Source of the DNA: a virus | Reading direction: 5' to 3' (one strand) | IMG/VR virus record: IMGVR_UViG_3300020457_000025 | Coordinates: 1-39,424 of that record | Length of the DNA stretch: 39,424 nt | Shown here: positions 20,862 to 30,603 of the stretch, in pieces | Layout of the letters: the number at the start of each line of letters is the position of its first letter | Numbering within the stretch: the stretch's first letter is position 1 | Notes under the pieces: generated by a model | The model's input: only the letters and a program-made list of their open reading frames with translations | Told to the model about the DNA's origin: nothing | The model's database searches: none | Translations under genes and position numbers: made by a program

Positions 20862-23364
20862 TCTTGCTTCTTATACAATCCCTAATTTAATACAGGGAAC
20901 TTCTTTACAACCTGACGGACAACGAGATCCATCTCAGGGAGAAAAACAAATCAATGGGATGAGTTCTTTAACAGAAGGACTTAGGAAAAGAGAAGGTACA
21001 AAGTGCATAGCCAAAGTAGCAACATCAACTTATGGAGATGTTTACTTCCATCAAATCCTGCGTGACTCAGGTGAAAAATATTTAGTTGTTATTGGTAAAA
21101 CTGCTATCAAGGTTTACGACTTAGATGGAAACGAGAAGACAGTCAACCCTGCTACTAATGCTTACAACTATTTCAATTCTGTTGTCAGTTCAAAGCTAGA
21201 TATAAGAGCAGCAACGATAGCCGACTTTACGTTCATAAGTAATACAAAAGCCATACCTGCTATGACTAGCGATACGGCTCCTGCTACTTCTCGACCTAAT
21301 GCACATGAAGCATTGGTTTGGATTAAGGCCGCTAACTACGGTCAGTCCTACGTCGTAAACGTCAATGGAACTGAAGTAACAGTAGACACTGCTGTTGCTC
21401 CTGTCGTGGTTTCAGGTAGTTCATCAACAGAACACCGAATTGATACATCAACAATTGCAGAGAATGTAAAGACAGGTTTAGGAAGTATTTCAGGGGTAAC
21501 GATCACGAGGAAAGGAAGTGTATTACATCTGACTTCTGCTAATGCAATTACTGTTGCTGCTAAATGTGCTAGAGCAAATGCTGATATAACTGCAATAACG
21601 AATGAAGTACAGGTCTTTACTGAGCTTCCAACAATTGCACCCGAAGGTTATCAAGTTGAAATCGTAGGAGATCCAGGGAATAACTTTGATGATTACCATG
21701 TGGAATTTGTTCCTCGAACTGGTGCTGGAACTTTTGGAGAAGGCTCATGGCAAGAGTGTGTCAGCCCAGGAGATCAATACAAGATTGACAAGGCAACAAT
21801 GCCTCATGTCCTTGTTCGATTAGCTAATGGTCAGTTCCACTTTGGGCCTGCTGACGGAAGCACCGTAGGCGGAACCAAGATCCCAGAATGGGGAGAAAGA
21901 ACATGTGGTGATACAGATAGCGCACCAGACCCAAGCTTTATTGGCTATCCGATTCAGGACATTTTTATTTATAAAGGAAGACTTGGAGTATTAGCCGATG
22001 AATATATAATTTTAAGCCGAGCAAAAGAGTTCTTCAGTTTCTTCCCAGAGACAGTAACTACTGTTTTAGATTCTGATCCAATAGACTTACAAGCTAGTAA
22101 TAACAAAGTGTCAATTCTTAGGTATGCAGTGGCATATCAGGATGAGTTGATTGTATTTTCTGATCAAATTCAATTTAGATTTAATGCAGCAGAAACCATA
22201 CTTTCTCCTAAAAGTGCAGTTATTACCGTATTAACTCAATATGAAATAGACATTCAATGTAGACCTGTTCCTGTAGCTGGATCAATAATCTTCTGCCAAG
22301 CAAATGGATTATGGAGTAGCTTCCGAGAGTTTTCAGTTAAAGGTGCTGGTAGTGCTTTAGTTGCTGATGCTTCTGATTTAACAAGTTATGTTAGTAGTTA
22401 TATTCCTTCTGAAGTTTATAAATTAACAACGAACGATACTGGTAATTCTTGGTTCGCTTTATCTAGCAAAGCTGGCTATACAAATCGAATTTATGTTTAT
22501 AAATACTTTTACAGAAACCAAGGAGAAGGATCAGAAAGAGCACAAAGCAGTTGGTCTTATTGGGAGCTAAATGGCACAAATAAAATTCTTCAAATTTTGT
22601 GTGTAGAAGAAACTATTTTTCTTTTAGCTGAATATGGAAATGATGTATGGCTAGAAAAACTTGCAGTCTCAGATCGTCTAAGTGATGTATCACCAAAACC
22701 ATATCCATTTTTATTAGACAGGCAAATCTCAACCACAACGGACACACCTACTGCCTTACGTGTTCCTAGTGGAACTTATAACGCAATAACAAAGAAGACG
22801 ACTTGGACCTTAACTTATACTGCTGCTGCTAAAACTGAGGCTTGGTCTGGTTATGACACATCAAGTAACGGTGGTGTCTTATTAGGGTCAACAACAAGCG
22901 GAAATCAAATAGTTGCAGATGGTGATTGGTCTGGTTCTCCTATTTATTTTGGGGAACCTTTTAATTTTGTTTATAGATTTACTAAGTTTAAAAACTATAA
23001 AGAAATAGGTGGCGGTAAAGCTGCAAGTAATACAGAGAGGACACAGGTAAGACATGCAAAGATTCGATACCACGAAACCTATTATTTTGAAATTCATGTC
23101 ATGGCTGAAAGGCGTGAATCAGCAATTTATAAATATGACAACACAACTATTCGAGTTAGAAATTCTTTATTAGGCAGTGAACTTCCTGTCGGTGGATTTG
23201 GCGAAAACGAAGATAGATACCATGAAGGTGTTTTCAGGATTCCAATAAATTCAAAAGGCGAAAACTGTATTGTCGAAATTCATAACGACACAATCCATCC
23301 ATGTAAATTTAGTACTTGTGAATGGGTGGCATTGATTACAAGCCAAGCAAGAGGTTTACAATGA
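20854..23364 (+). CDS. Tail tubular protein B (T7 gp12-like)
   Basis: The 836-residue nozzle protein (T7 gp12: 794) has the family opening SYTIPNLIQGTSLQPDGQRDP (positions 5-25, in parts) with GMSSLTEGLRKREGT. The central beta-propeller segments include FIGYPIQDIFIYKGRLGVLA and EFFSFFPETV. It forms the hexameric tail tip that holds the fibres. GGAGAGGA lies upstream. It ends with an ATGA overlap with the gp13-like gene. Confidence 0.95.
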   Translation: MANLASYTIPNLIQGTSLQPDGQRDPSQGEKQINGMSSLTEGLRKREGTKCIAKVATSTYGDVYFHQILRDSGEKYLVVIGKTAIKVYDLDGNEKTVNPATNAYNYFNSVVSSKLDIRAATIADFTFISNTKAIPAMTSDTAPATSRPNAHEALVWIKAANYGQSYVVNVNGTEVTVDTAVAPVVVSGSSSTEHRIDTSTIAENVKTGLGSISGVTITRKGSVLHLTSANAITVAAKCARANADITAITNEVQVFTELPTIAPEGYQVEIVGDPGNNFDDYHVEFVPRTGAGTFGEGSWQECVSPGDQYKIDKATMPHVLVRLANGQFHFGPADGSTVGGTKIPEWGERTCGDTDSAPDPSFIGYPIQDIFIYKGRLGVLADEYIILSRAKEFFSFFPETVTTVLDSDPIDLQASNNKVSILRYAVAYQDELIVFSDQIQFRFNAAETILSPKSAVITVLTQYEIDIQCRPVPVAGSIIFCQANGLWSSFREFSVKGAGSALVADASDLTSYVSSYIPSEVYKLTTNDTGNSWFALSSKAGYTNRIYVYKYFYRNQGEGSERAQSSWSYWELNGTNKILQILCVEETIFLLAEYGNDVWLEKLAVSDRLSDVSPKPYPFLLDRQISTTTDTPTALRVPSGTYNAITKKTTWTLTYTAAAKTEAWSGYDTSSNGGVLLGSTTSGNQIVADGDWSGSPIYFGEPFNFVYRFTKFKNYKEIGGGKAASNTERTQVRHAKIRYHETYYFEIHVMAERRESAIYKYDNTTIRVRNSLLGSELPVGGFGENEDRYHEGVFRIPINSKGENCIVEIHNDTIHPCKFSTCEWVALITSQARGLQ

Positions 23365-23807
23365 AGTGGGCTAGACCAACTCCTGCAAGAGTGGAGTTTA
23401 TATCTAATAATGTAAGGAAACAAGATGAAAGGGAAGTGTTCTATAGTCATGGCATAACTGGTAAAGAGGCTGTGTTAGCAAGTTGGAAACAAAGTGAAAT
23501 TTGTTGTTGCATAGATGGAGATAATGATTTGCCTGTAGGGATATGTGGCGTTAATAATTCTTTGATCTGGTTATTAGGAACTGAAGAATTATTTTCAACT
23601 TCCAGCCATCGAAGACAGTTCATTCGTGGTGGTCGCAAATGGGTAGATGGCTTAATCAGTGACGGCAATGATTTCTTGCATAACTGGGCTTTGTATTCCA
23701 ATGCGACAAGTATTCGATGGTTAAAACATCTGGGCTTCACGGTTGATACGCCAGCACCTATGGGGCAAAACGCACAGTTGTTTAGCCACTTCTGGAGGAA
23801 AGCTTAA
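23361..23807 (+). CDS. Internal/assembly protein (T7 gp13-like, GNAT-like)
   Basis: The 148-residue protein sits exactly where T7 gp13 (138 residues) lies, between gp12 and gp14. The central GVNNSLIWLLGTEELFSTSS and HRRQFIRGGRKWVDGL and the end LGFTVDTPAPMGQNAQLFSHF recall the acetyltransferase-like fold of this family, although acetyl-CoA binding is not proven. T7 gp13 is needed for proper gp14 incorporation. The ATG at 23361 overlaps the gp12 stop. Confidence 0.8.
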   Translation: MKWARPTPARVEFISNNVRKQDEREVFYSHGITGKEAVLASWKQSEICCCIDGDNDLPVGICGVNNSLIWLLGTEELFSTSSHRRQFIRGGRKWVDGLISDGNDFLHNWALYSNATSIRWLKHLGFTVDTPAPMGQNAQLFSHFWRKA

Positions 23808-24625
23808 TGGTTGCAATCACAGGGCCAATGATGCTTGCTGGTGCTCAAACGGGCCTAGGAATAGCACAGTCAATCTTTGGATTTAACGCACAAAAACAGG
23901 ATTATCTAAATAAGAAAGCTTTTCAGGATGCCAATGGTAAGTTTGCTTCTTGGCAGGCTGGCTTCAATTCCAAGCTGCAAGACGCAAATAAGCAACATAA
24001 CTTTTGGAAAGAGACAGTCAACTACAACAGTCAACTTTCCTATGTCAACTCACTTAAAAATGTTGAGCTAAGAAAATCAATAAGGCAAGCCGAAGTCGTA
24101 GCAGAAACTAGAGCAGCAGCAGGCGCAGCTTTTGTAGCAGATAGTCAAGCAATTAGCGATCAGTATCAAGAAGTTTCCATGCAAGATGCTTTTGCAACAA
24201 AGCAATACAGATGGAGGGCATTGCAAGCTAGAGCTTCAGTACAAGCAATGGGTTCGGAAGGCAATTCTGTAGATCGAATCGTCAATGATTACTCAAGACA
24301 GCAAGGAGATTATGAGGCAATGCAGCAGATTAATGAACAACTTAGAACAAGACAATATACAAGGACACAAGCGGCACAAGTCGCTCAATATATAAGTCGA
24401 TGGAATAGTCAGCAGTTCTATGAAGAACAGCCATACATAGATCCAATACCTCCATTTAGTCCATTGCCTACTTTGATTACTCCTAGTGGCCCAACCATGA
24501 CTGGGGCAGGCCCATCAATGGGTGCAGCAATCCTTAATGCTGGCTCTGCTGTCTTAGGTGGCGTTAGTACGTACTACGACATGACTAACAAAGCAAACAC
24601 ATTAAAAGCCCTAAAAAACTCATAA
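23807..24625 (+). CDS. Internal virion protein (T7 gp14-like)
   Basis: The 272-residue protein is longer than T7 gp14 (196). It has an N-terminal hydrophobic Gly/Ala stretch (about 3-25), then a helical, Gln/Ala-rich body with YRWRALQARASVQAMGSEGN (about 131-150) and NDYSRQQGDY, and a Pro-rich C-terminus (PYIDPIPPFSPLP). gp14 is ejected at infection and forms the outer-membrane part of the DNA channel. TGGAGGAA precedes the start. The family assignment comes from order and composition. Confidence 0.82.
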   Translation: MVAITGPMMLAGAQTGLGIAQSIFGFNAQKQDYLNKKAFQDANGKFASWQAGFNSKLQDANKQHNFWKETVNYNSQLSYVNSLKNVELRKSIRQAEVVAETRAAAGAAFVADSQAISDQYQEVSMQDAFATKQYRWRALQARASVQAMGSEGNSVDRIVNDYSRQQGDYEAMQQINEQLRTRQYTRTQAAQVAQYISRWNSQQFYEEQPYIDPIPPFSPLPTLITPSGPTMTGAGPSMGAAILNAGSAVLGGVSTYYDMTNKANTLKALKNS

Positions 24626-24628
24626 GAA

Positions 24629-27409
24629 ATGGCTAAAGAAAAACAACTCCCTTTCGGGCAAATAACACCAGTAGCAAAGCCTTTAGGTTCTTTCATTGTT
24701 CCTGGTCAAAAGCAAACAGCAGGGGCAGCAAAGCCATCAATGATTGGTAGCGTTCCACAAATCGCTGCTATTCAAAAAGGAAGTCAAGGAAATGTTCAGG
24801 GATATAACCAGTTCCAACAATTAGCACAAGCATTAGGGCCGTTCACTCAACAGCTAGTGAAAGCAGGCGGAGCCGTATATGAAAACTATGCGAGAACAAA
24901 TATGCAAAAAGGGATGCAGAACGCCCCTGAATTTCTAGAAGCTAAAAATCAATTAGCCATTGCAAAGCTTAGTCTGCAAGAACAACAAGAAAAAGGTGCT
25001 GCTGATTCTATTTCTGCTATTGATGTTTTAAGAAAAACAGATCCAGACGCAGCAGCTTTATTAGAAGTAACCAACCCTTGGAGATTAACTGGACGTAGAA
25101 AATATTTATCTCAGATGTTGGCTAGTGAAATAGATAATAAGTTTGATGATTACCTAAATAATAATTCACTTGAATTATCAAAGTTGCCTACTGATCATCC
25201 GAAGATTGCTGAGATACAGACTACATTGATGAATGAGTTGGATGATAAATATGGATTAACTGGTGATGAGCCTGAGTATTTACGATATGTTATTTCAGCA
25301 GAAAATAAAGCTGTAGATAAGTTTAGAGATGATCACGAAAAAATATATAATGAAGCAGTTGATCAAAGTACATTTGAGACTGCAACAGCAGCATTTAAAC
25401 TAGACCTTAGCAATGTACTTAAAGAAGGAATAACATACACTGATCCTGAAACTCTGGAAATAATAAATGTCCCTGTAGATGATCCTAAATTTCCATTCTT
25501 AGCAGGAGAACACTTAACAGCTTTATTAGACGATAAGTTAAAACTTTTATCAGGCAAAAGAAGACAAGATGTTTTAAAGAAACTCTTTGAGGAAGTAGTT
25601 CCTACCTATTCATCTGATCCAATTGCTCAACAAGCTTTGGGGTTTATAAAAGGTGGAAGTCAACAAGACGATCCTGAAAAAAGACCATACCTATTTCAAA
25701 CAATGGGTTATAAATTACTTGAGATGAGAAATGAGGGTTTAGAAGCTCAAAATGATGCAATTGAACTAGAGGAAAAAACAAAAGAATTATCACTAGATAA
25801 TGCCTGGTTTGCAGAAGGTGGGCCAGGGCAACAAATACCAGGAACAGAAGCTTATAAAGAAAGTCTTACTAAATTTTATGAAGTAGCAAAATCAATAAAC
25901 TATAGAGATATAGATAAATATATTGTTGATAGAAATACAGATTACTCTGGATTAGTAGGCTTATTACAAGCACCTAATAAAGAAGATATTAGTAATTTCA
26001 AAGAGAAGCTAAGAACCCTTGAGCCAGAGGTTTTTGAAGGGGGGAGAAGAGAACTTTTTGAAGAGATTAAAAAGTTTGCATTACCAATGAATGATGGAGG
26101 CAGATTAGAAAATGCCTTAATTCAAATAGTTAATGATAGACAAAAGTATTTAGCTAAAAACCCACCAGCTTTAAATCAGGTGATTAATCAAAGATTGCCT
26201 GAAATTATGGATTCAAAAATAAAACCACCAAACTTAGGAAGTGGTGGCATTTTCGGAAGTTATATGGACGCAATTAACGCAACAGGTAACACAAAAGCAA
26301 TCAAATTTAGTAATCAAGTTAAAAGAGGAGTTTCAAAAATATTTAAGCAGAAACAAAGAGAGTGGTTTAAAGATAATCCAGAACCGTTCATGCCTGAATC
26401 AGTCGCAATAGATTTAGTTAATGACTCATTTGAGGAATTTATTGATTCAGAGCAATACACAAAAATATATGACGCGGCAACAAAAAAACCTGACAAACCA
26501 CCTAAAGCACCAGATCCCGAACAAGTCAAAAAAGACTCAAGAAATCAACCAGTAGGAATGGTTGGTTCAGAGAATGTTCCTGATCGTGTTGTTAAAAGAT
26601 ATAGAGAGCGCCCAGTGCTAAATGCTACTTGGCTTTATAGCGAATTAAAAAATCTAAACGAGGGTAAAGAATTTAGCCCTCAACTACTACAGTTTGCCGA
26701 GAGAGCAAAAACATCACCACATCGTTACTTATTAGAACAGATCAGATTTTATAGAGGGCCAAATGATGAATATACTTTTGATCCTGATGGTTCGGTAAGG
26801 AAATATTTAGAAGGCTTTGTCAATAACAAAAAATCAACCGATCAAGCCTCATTGACTTTTTTCAATAAAGCAATGGCTAGTGCTGTTTCACCAGGACCAG
26901 GCGATTGGATGCTCAATATGTTGTTTGGCGGCCCAGCTTATGCACAGCCTATGTCAACGGCAACTGGACTAACAGAAGGAGATAACAACCAAAGATTTCA
27001 AGCTGCTGTTAATTTAGCCACTAAACTTGGGGCTAAATATCCTGAAGCGGTAGCTGCTCAGTTTGCACAAGAATCAGATTTTGGCAGGAAGCCAAGTGGT
27101 ACAAATAACTTCTTTGGATTAAAAGCATTGCCTGGAAGTAAAGGCAGTTTAGTTAACACAGAAGAAGATGATGCTAGTGGTAAATCAAAGAAAGTTAAAG
27201 CTAATTTTATTAACTTTGATACCCCTGAAGCATCCTTTAAATATTTAATAGATAAGTGGTATAAGGACTATAAAAGTTTTACAGGAGTAGAATCAGGTAA
27301 GAACATAAAAGAAGTTACTAATCTATTGCAGCAACAGGGTTACGCTACTGACCCTAATTATTCAAAAGGTCTTCAAGCTCTTGTCCAAGAGTATTCTTTA
27401 GGAGGTTAA
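24629..27409 (+). CDS. Internal virion protein (gp15-like) with glucosaminidase
   Basis: The 926-residue protein occupies the gp15 slot (T7: 747). The first 740 residues are helical and Lys/Glu-rich, like an internal core protein. Residues about 785-925 add a FlgJ/glucosaminidase-type peptidoglycan hydrolase: AAQFAQESDFGRKPSGTNNF with catalytic Glu815, then FFGLKA, the FDTPEASFKYLIDKWY helix and a GYATDPNYSKGL ending. Ejected into the periplasm it would cut cell-wall glycan to let DNA pass. In T7 the wall-cutting domain is instead the lytic transglycosylase at the N-terminus of gp16. Confidence 0.85.
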   Translation: MAKEKQLPFGQITPVAKPLGSFIVPGQKQTAGAAKPSMIGSVPQIAAIQKGSQGNVQGYNQFQQLAQALGPFTQQLVKAGGAVYENYARTNMQKGMQNAPEFLEAKNQLAIAKLSLQEQQEKGAADSISAIDVLRKTDPDAAALLEVTNPWRLTGRRKYLSQMLASEIDNKFDDYLNNNSLELSKLPTDHPKIAEIQTTLMNELDDKYGLTGDEPEYLRYVISAENKAVDKFRDDHEKIYNEAVDQSTFETATAAFKLDLSNVLKEGITYTDPETLEIINVPVDDPKFPFLAGEHLTALLDDKLKLLSGKRRQDVLKKLFEEVVPTYSSDPIAQQALGFIKGGSQQDDPEKRPYLFQTMGYKLLEMRNEGLEAQNDAIELEEKTKELSLDNAWFAEGGPGQQIPGTEAYKESLTKFYEVAKSINYRDIDKYIVDRNTDYSGLVGLLQAPNKEDISNFKEKLRTLEPEVFEGGRRELFEEIKKFALPMNDGGRLENALIQIVNDRQKYLAKNPPALNQVINQRLPEIMDSKIKPPNLGSGGIFGSYMDAINATGNTKAIKFSNQVKRGVSKIFKQKQREWFKDNPEPFMPESVAIDLVNDSFEEFIDSEQYTKIYDAATKKPDKPPKAPDPEQVKKDSRNQPVGMVGSENVPDRVVKRYRERPVLNATWLYSELKNLNEGKEFSPQLLQFAERAKTSPHRYLLEQIRFYRGPNDEYTFDPDGSVRKYLEGFVNNKKSTDQASLTFFNKAMASAVSPGPGDWMLNMLFGGPAYAQPMSTATGLTEGDNNQRFQAAVNLATKLGAKYPEAVAAQFAQESDFGRKPSGTNNFFGLKALPGSKGSLVNTEEDDASGKSKKVKANFINFDTPEASFKYLIDKWYKDYKSFTGVESGKNIKEVTNLLQQQGYATDPNYSKGLQALVQEYSLGG

Positions 27410-27411
27410 TC

Positions 27412-30400
27412 ATGTCACTATTTAATTTAAAACCATTTGAGAAAGATGAGCTTCAAGATATGAAGCCTGCTGAAATAGATTTTGCAGAAAGAAGAGAGAA
27501 ATCAATTGAAAGAGCAGAAGAAGACGCTGGTGTATTAAAGCCGTTAGTTCAGTTCTATAACGTAGGAACCTCTCCTGACATGAACTTAGGTGCAGGAATG
27601 GGAGGAGTTGTTAATGGAGTTAGTAAACTTACCAACTCACTAGGAGATGTTTTATTCAAAAACAAAAGAGGTAGCAACCCTTTTATGTCATTCATGGAAG
27701 GGATGTTAGTTGAAGGTGAACTTGGGAATAGAGGCGATCAAGTAGATACTTCTGATGCTTGGCTGATTTCTGATGAGGTAAGACGATCATTTAGGAAGCC
27801 AATGATAGATGGACAGAAAGGCGGCTTTGTATCAGGAGAAAATCAAGGCGTTACCCCTGCTGATGAATTTGGCTTGATGATGTCAGGCGAAATAACTGGT
27901 GAGGCTATAGGTATTGGACTTGGATATGGAATTTTAAAGAACTTAAAAAGAACAGCTTTCTTTGCTCATAATGCAAGGAGATTTAGAAATACTAAATTAG
28001 CTAAAGACCTTGCTGTTACAGCACAAAGAACAGACAGGGTAGGGAAGTTAACTAGGGCAGGAATCAAAGGAACTACCTTTACAGCAGAGGCAGGCTTTGA
28101 GCAGTTCTGGGCTAGTCCTTTTCTTGACCATGACAATGGAAACTTCCTAGATGTATTTCCTGAAAGCGATTTTCTTCAGTTATTAGGGCAACAAGAAGAG
28201 GGTGATAATTATTTAACAAAATTTGGGAAGAGTATTCCAGCTAATACGTTTGCAGTACTACCTGTTCTTGGTTTTTCAGCAGCAGTCAAGCCATTAAGAA
28301 AAGCCATGCTTAGTGGCAATTTTGATTGGATTGATGAACTTGGCAAAGCAGAGATCGAACCATACCTACCTCATATCGATACTCCTGATTATTTGGCTTT
28401 ACCCCCATACAGGAAAGGTGGCTCATTGGTTCCTTCTGAGGCTGGCCCAATTACTCCAGCAGCAAAAGGTGGGGCAATGGTTCAAACCCCTGGTGGACCT
28501 ATAACTAAATACGATTCAGCTATCAGCAGAAGTCTTGACGAACAGACTCAAATAAATCAAGTCAAGGAACAAAGGGAACGCCTAAAGAATATGGGCTTGA
28601 CTGAAGTTGGAGATGGGAACCAACTTGAATTAACAGTAGGCAAAGTTGTAGAGCCAGAAGTCAAACTTGCTATAGATAGCATAAGAAAACAGAGAAATGC
28701 ACTTATAAAACGAGCAGCAGAAACAGGAGAAGACCTATCAAAAGAATTTGACGAATTAGATATAAGACAGCAACAAGTCTTAGATCAAGGCTTAAGTGGA
28801 TCAGCAGATCCAGAGTTGTTAGGAACACAAAAACAACTAGAACTTCCTGATCCAAGACCAGAGGTAGACACTTATCTCGCAAACTTAGATGAGCTTAGTG
28901 ATCAGCAATTAAGGACTCTCTATGGAGAAGTATCAGGACCAGAAAGAGCTAGACAACAAGCAGCATTACTACAAGAAGAATCACAAAAAATTGCTGCTAT
29001 CGAAGCGAAATTAGCTGAGATACAAGAGAAGATAGCTCTTGGTAAAGATAAGGGCGGATATACAGCCGTAGGAGGGAAACGACAACTAAACAAAGTCCAA
29101 GCAGAATTAGAAGCAGCACAGCAAAACCTCGACAGATTAAAGGAAAGAAATCAACCTAGCCGTCCATTAGTAGGCGATCAACTTAAGTTAGTTTTAGATG
29201 AAGGTGTTTCACCAGACTCGCCAGCATCAAGAGGTGATTGGTCTGATAAAGACTTTGATTTTCAAAGAAGAGCTTTAGCTGATGAAGAAGGATTAAATCG
29301 TTTTATTGCAGCGCTTGATCGTGCCTTTGGACATGAATGGATAGATCAGCCAGTAGAAAGAATTGGAGATATGTTGAATGTTTTAAATCTTGGAAAAGTA
29401 TTAACTGAAGAAAGTGTTAAAAAAGCAGGAAGAGATATAAGCGCTCTAACCCCATTAGCAAGAGAACTACTTAAGAAAGCAAGGGAACTGAAGAAGAAAG
29501 GAATAAAAATCAAGACTGAGCCAAAGACAAAAATACAACCACCAAGCGGAGAGCAAGTTACTTATTACAGAGAGCTTTTATCTGAGCTTGGAAGAGATGA
29601 TTTAAGACAAATCGCTTCCCCTTCTAATAGTCCAGAAGTTGCTGCAATTGTTAAACAAAGAACAGGTCGTAGGGTTTGGTCAGCCAAGAAGCAGGACATT
29701 ATCAATGCTTTTGTTGAGTATTACGAGAAATCGGGAAGATTTATAGAGCTAACTGAAGCAAGACAACTTGATTTAGATCTTGGCGATACACGTTCTACAA
29801 CACCTTTAACAAGATTGATTGATGAAGATGGTGTGGCAAGTGTTCAACCAACTGGGGAATACATTCCTAGAGGGATGGGTTCTGATGCTAGGGAATCAAT
29901 GAAAGCAAGTATTTTAAGAATTGCTATCGAGAATGGGGAGATTCAAGCACCAAGAACACCATTACCAGAATCACCAATAACTAACTTCAATCAAGGTTCA
30001 TTTATTGATGATTTATTAACTGATGAATCAGGTCAAATGTCATTGCTATATGCGACTGACCAACTACCTACATATAAAGCAGGCGGTAAGAACAAAGGCT
30101 CACTTATAGAAGAAATGAGATTGAGATATGAATATCTACTAAAAGATGAGTATGGAAAGAAAGCTATTAGAGATGCAGAGTTGGCTTATGAAGGATGGGA
30201 CACAATGACATGGGAACAAAAGAAAGCACGACTTGGTGGAGGAAATGTATTTGATCCAGAGCTAGAAATTAAACAACCAAGAGATCCAAAAACTTATGGA
30301 GGAGAAGGTGTAACTAGACCAGCACCAAATAAATTTAAAGGAAAATTAGACTATTCATCTATTGAGCCAACACCTCCTAGACAACCTAAAAGGCCACCTA

Positions 30401-30603
30401 CTGCCTGGACTCCTGATGGCCCAGTGCCAAAGGAGGTAGCAGATAAACCCAAACCACCAGAGGTGAAAAAAGCAGAGAGAAAAGTTGACACTACTCGCAC
30501 TAAAGAGATCAACTCAAACAGCACACAAAGAAAACTAGATCTCGCTGCTCTTCGCAAACAGCGTGAAGACTTACTAAACAATTCCAAGGGAGCTAACTGC
30601 TAA
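27412..30603 (+). CDS. Internal core protein, gp16-like part 1
   Basis: The 1063-residue protein follows the gp15-like gene with AGGAGG upstream. It has a Gly-rich amphipathic region (about 53-75), helical segments with aromatic clusters, a coiled coil (about 505-585, IEAKLAEIQEKIALGKDK) and a basic Pro-rich C-terminus (about 980-1050). No transglycosylase motif is evident. Together with the next gene it occupies the slot of T7 gp16 (1318 residues), the largest ejection protein. The assignment rests on position and size. Confidence 0.7.
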   Translation: MSLFNLKPFEKDELQDMKPAEIDFAERREKSIERAEEDAGVLKPLVQFYNVGTSPDMNLGAGMGGVVNGVSKLTNSLGDVLFKNKRGSNPFMSFMEGMLVEGELGNRGDQVDTSDAWLISDEVRRSFRKPMIDGQKGGFVSGENQGVTPADEFGLMMSGEITGEAIGIGLGYGILKNLKRTAFFAHNARRFRNTKLAKDLAVTAQRTDRVGKLTRAGIKGTTFTAEAGFEQFWASPFLDHDNGNFLDVFPESDFLQLLGQQEEGDNYLTKFGKSIPANTFAVLPVLGFSAAVKPLRKAMLSGNFDWIDELGKAEIEPYLPHIDTPDYLALPPYRKGGSLVPSEAGPITPAAKGGAMVQTPGGPITKYDSAISRSLDEQTQINQVKEQRERLKNMGLTEVGDGNQLELTVGKVVEPEVKLAIDSIRKQRNALIKRAAETGEDLSKEFDELDIRQQQVLDQGLSGSADPELLGTQKQLELPDPRPEVDTYLANLDELSDQQLRTLYGEVSGPERARQQAALLQEESQKIAAIEAKLAEIQEKIALGKDKGGYTAVGGKRQLNKVQAELEAAQQNLDRLKERNQPSRPLVGDQLKLVLDEGVSPDSPASRGDWSDKDFDFQRRALADEEGLNRFIAALDRAFGHEWIDQPVERIGDMLNVLNLGKVLTEESVKKAGRDISALTPLARELLKKARELKKKGIKIKTEPKTKIQPPSGEQVTYYRELLSELGRDDLRQIASPSNSPEVAAIVKQRTGRRVWSAKKQDIINAFVEYYEKSGRFIELTEARQLDLDLGDTRSTTPLTRLIDEDGVASVQPTGEYIPRGMGSDARESMKASILRIAIENGEIQAPRTPLPESPITNFNQGSFIDDLLTDESGQMSLLYATDQLPTYKAGGKNKGSLIEEMRLRYEYLLKDEYGKKAIRDAELAYEGWDTMTWEQKKARLGGGNVFDPELEIKQPRDPKTYGGEGVTRPAPNKFKGKLDYSSIEPTPPRQPKRPPTAWTPDGPVPKEVADKPKPPEVKKAERKVDTTRTKEINSNSTQRKLDLAALRKQREDLLNNSKGANC

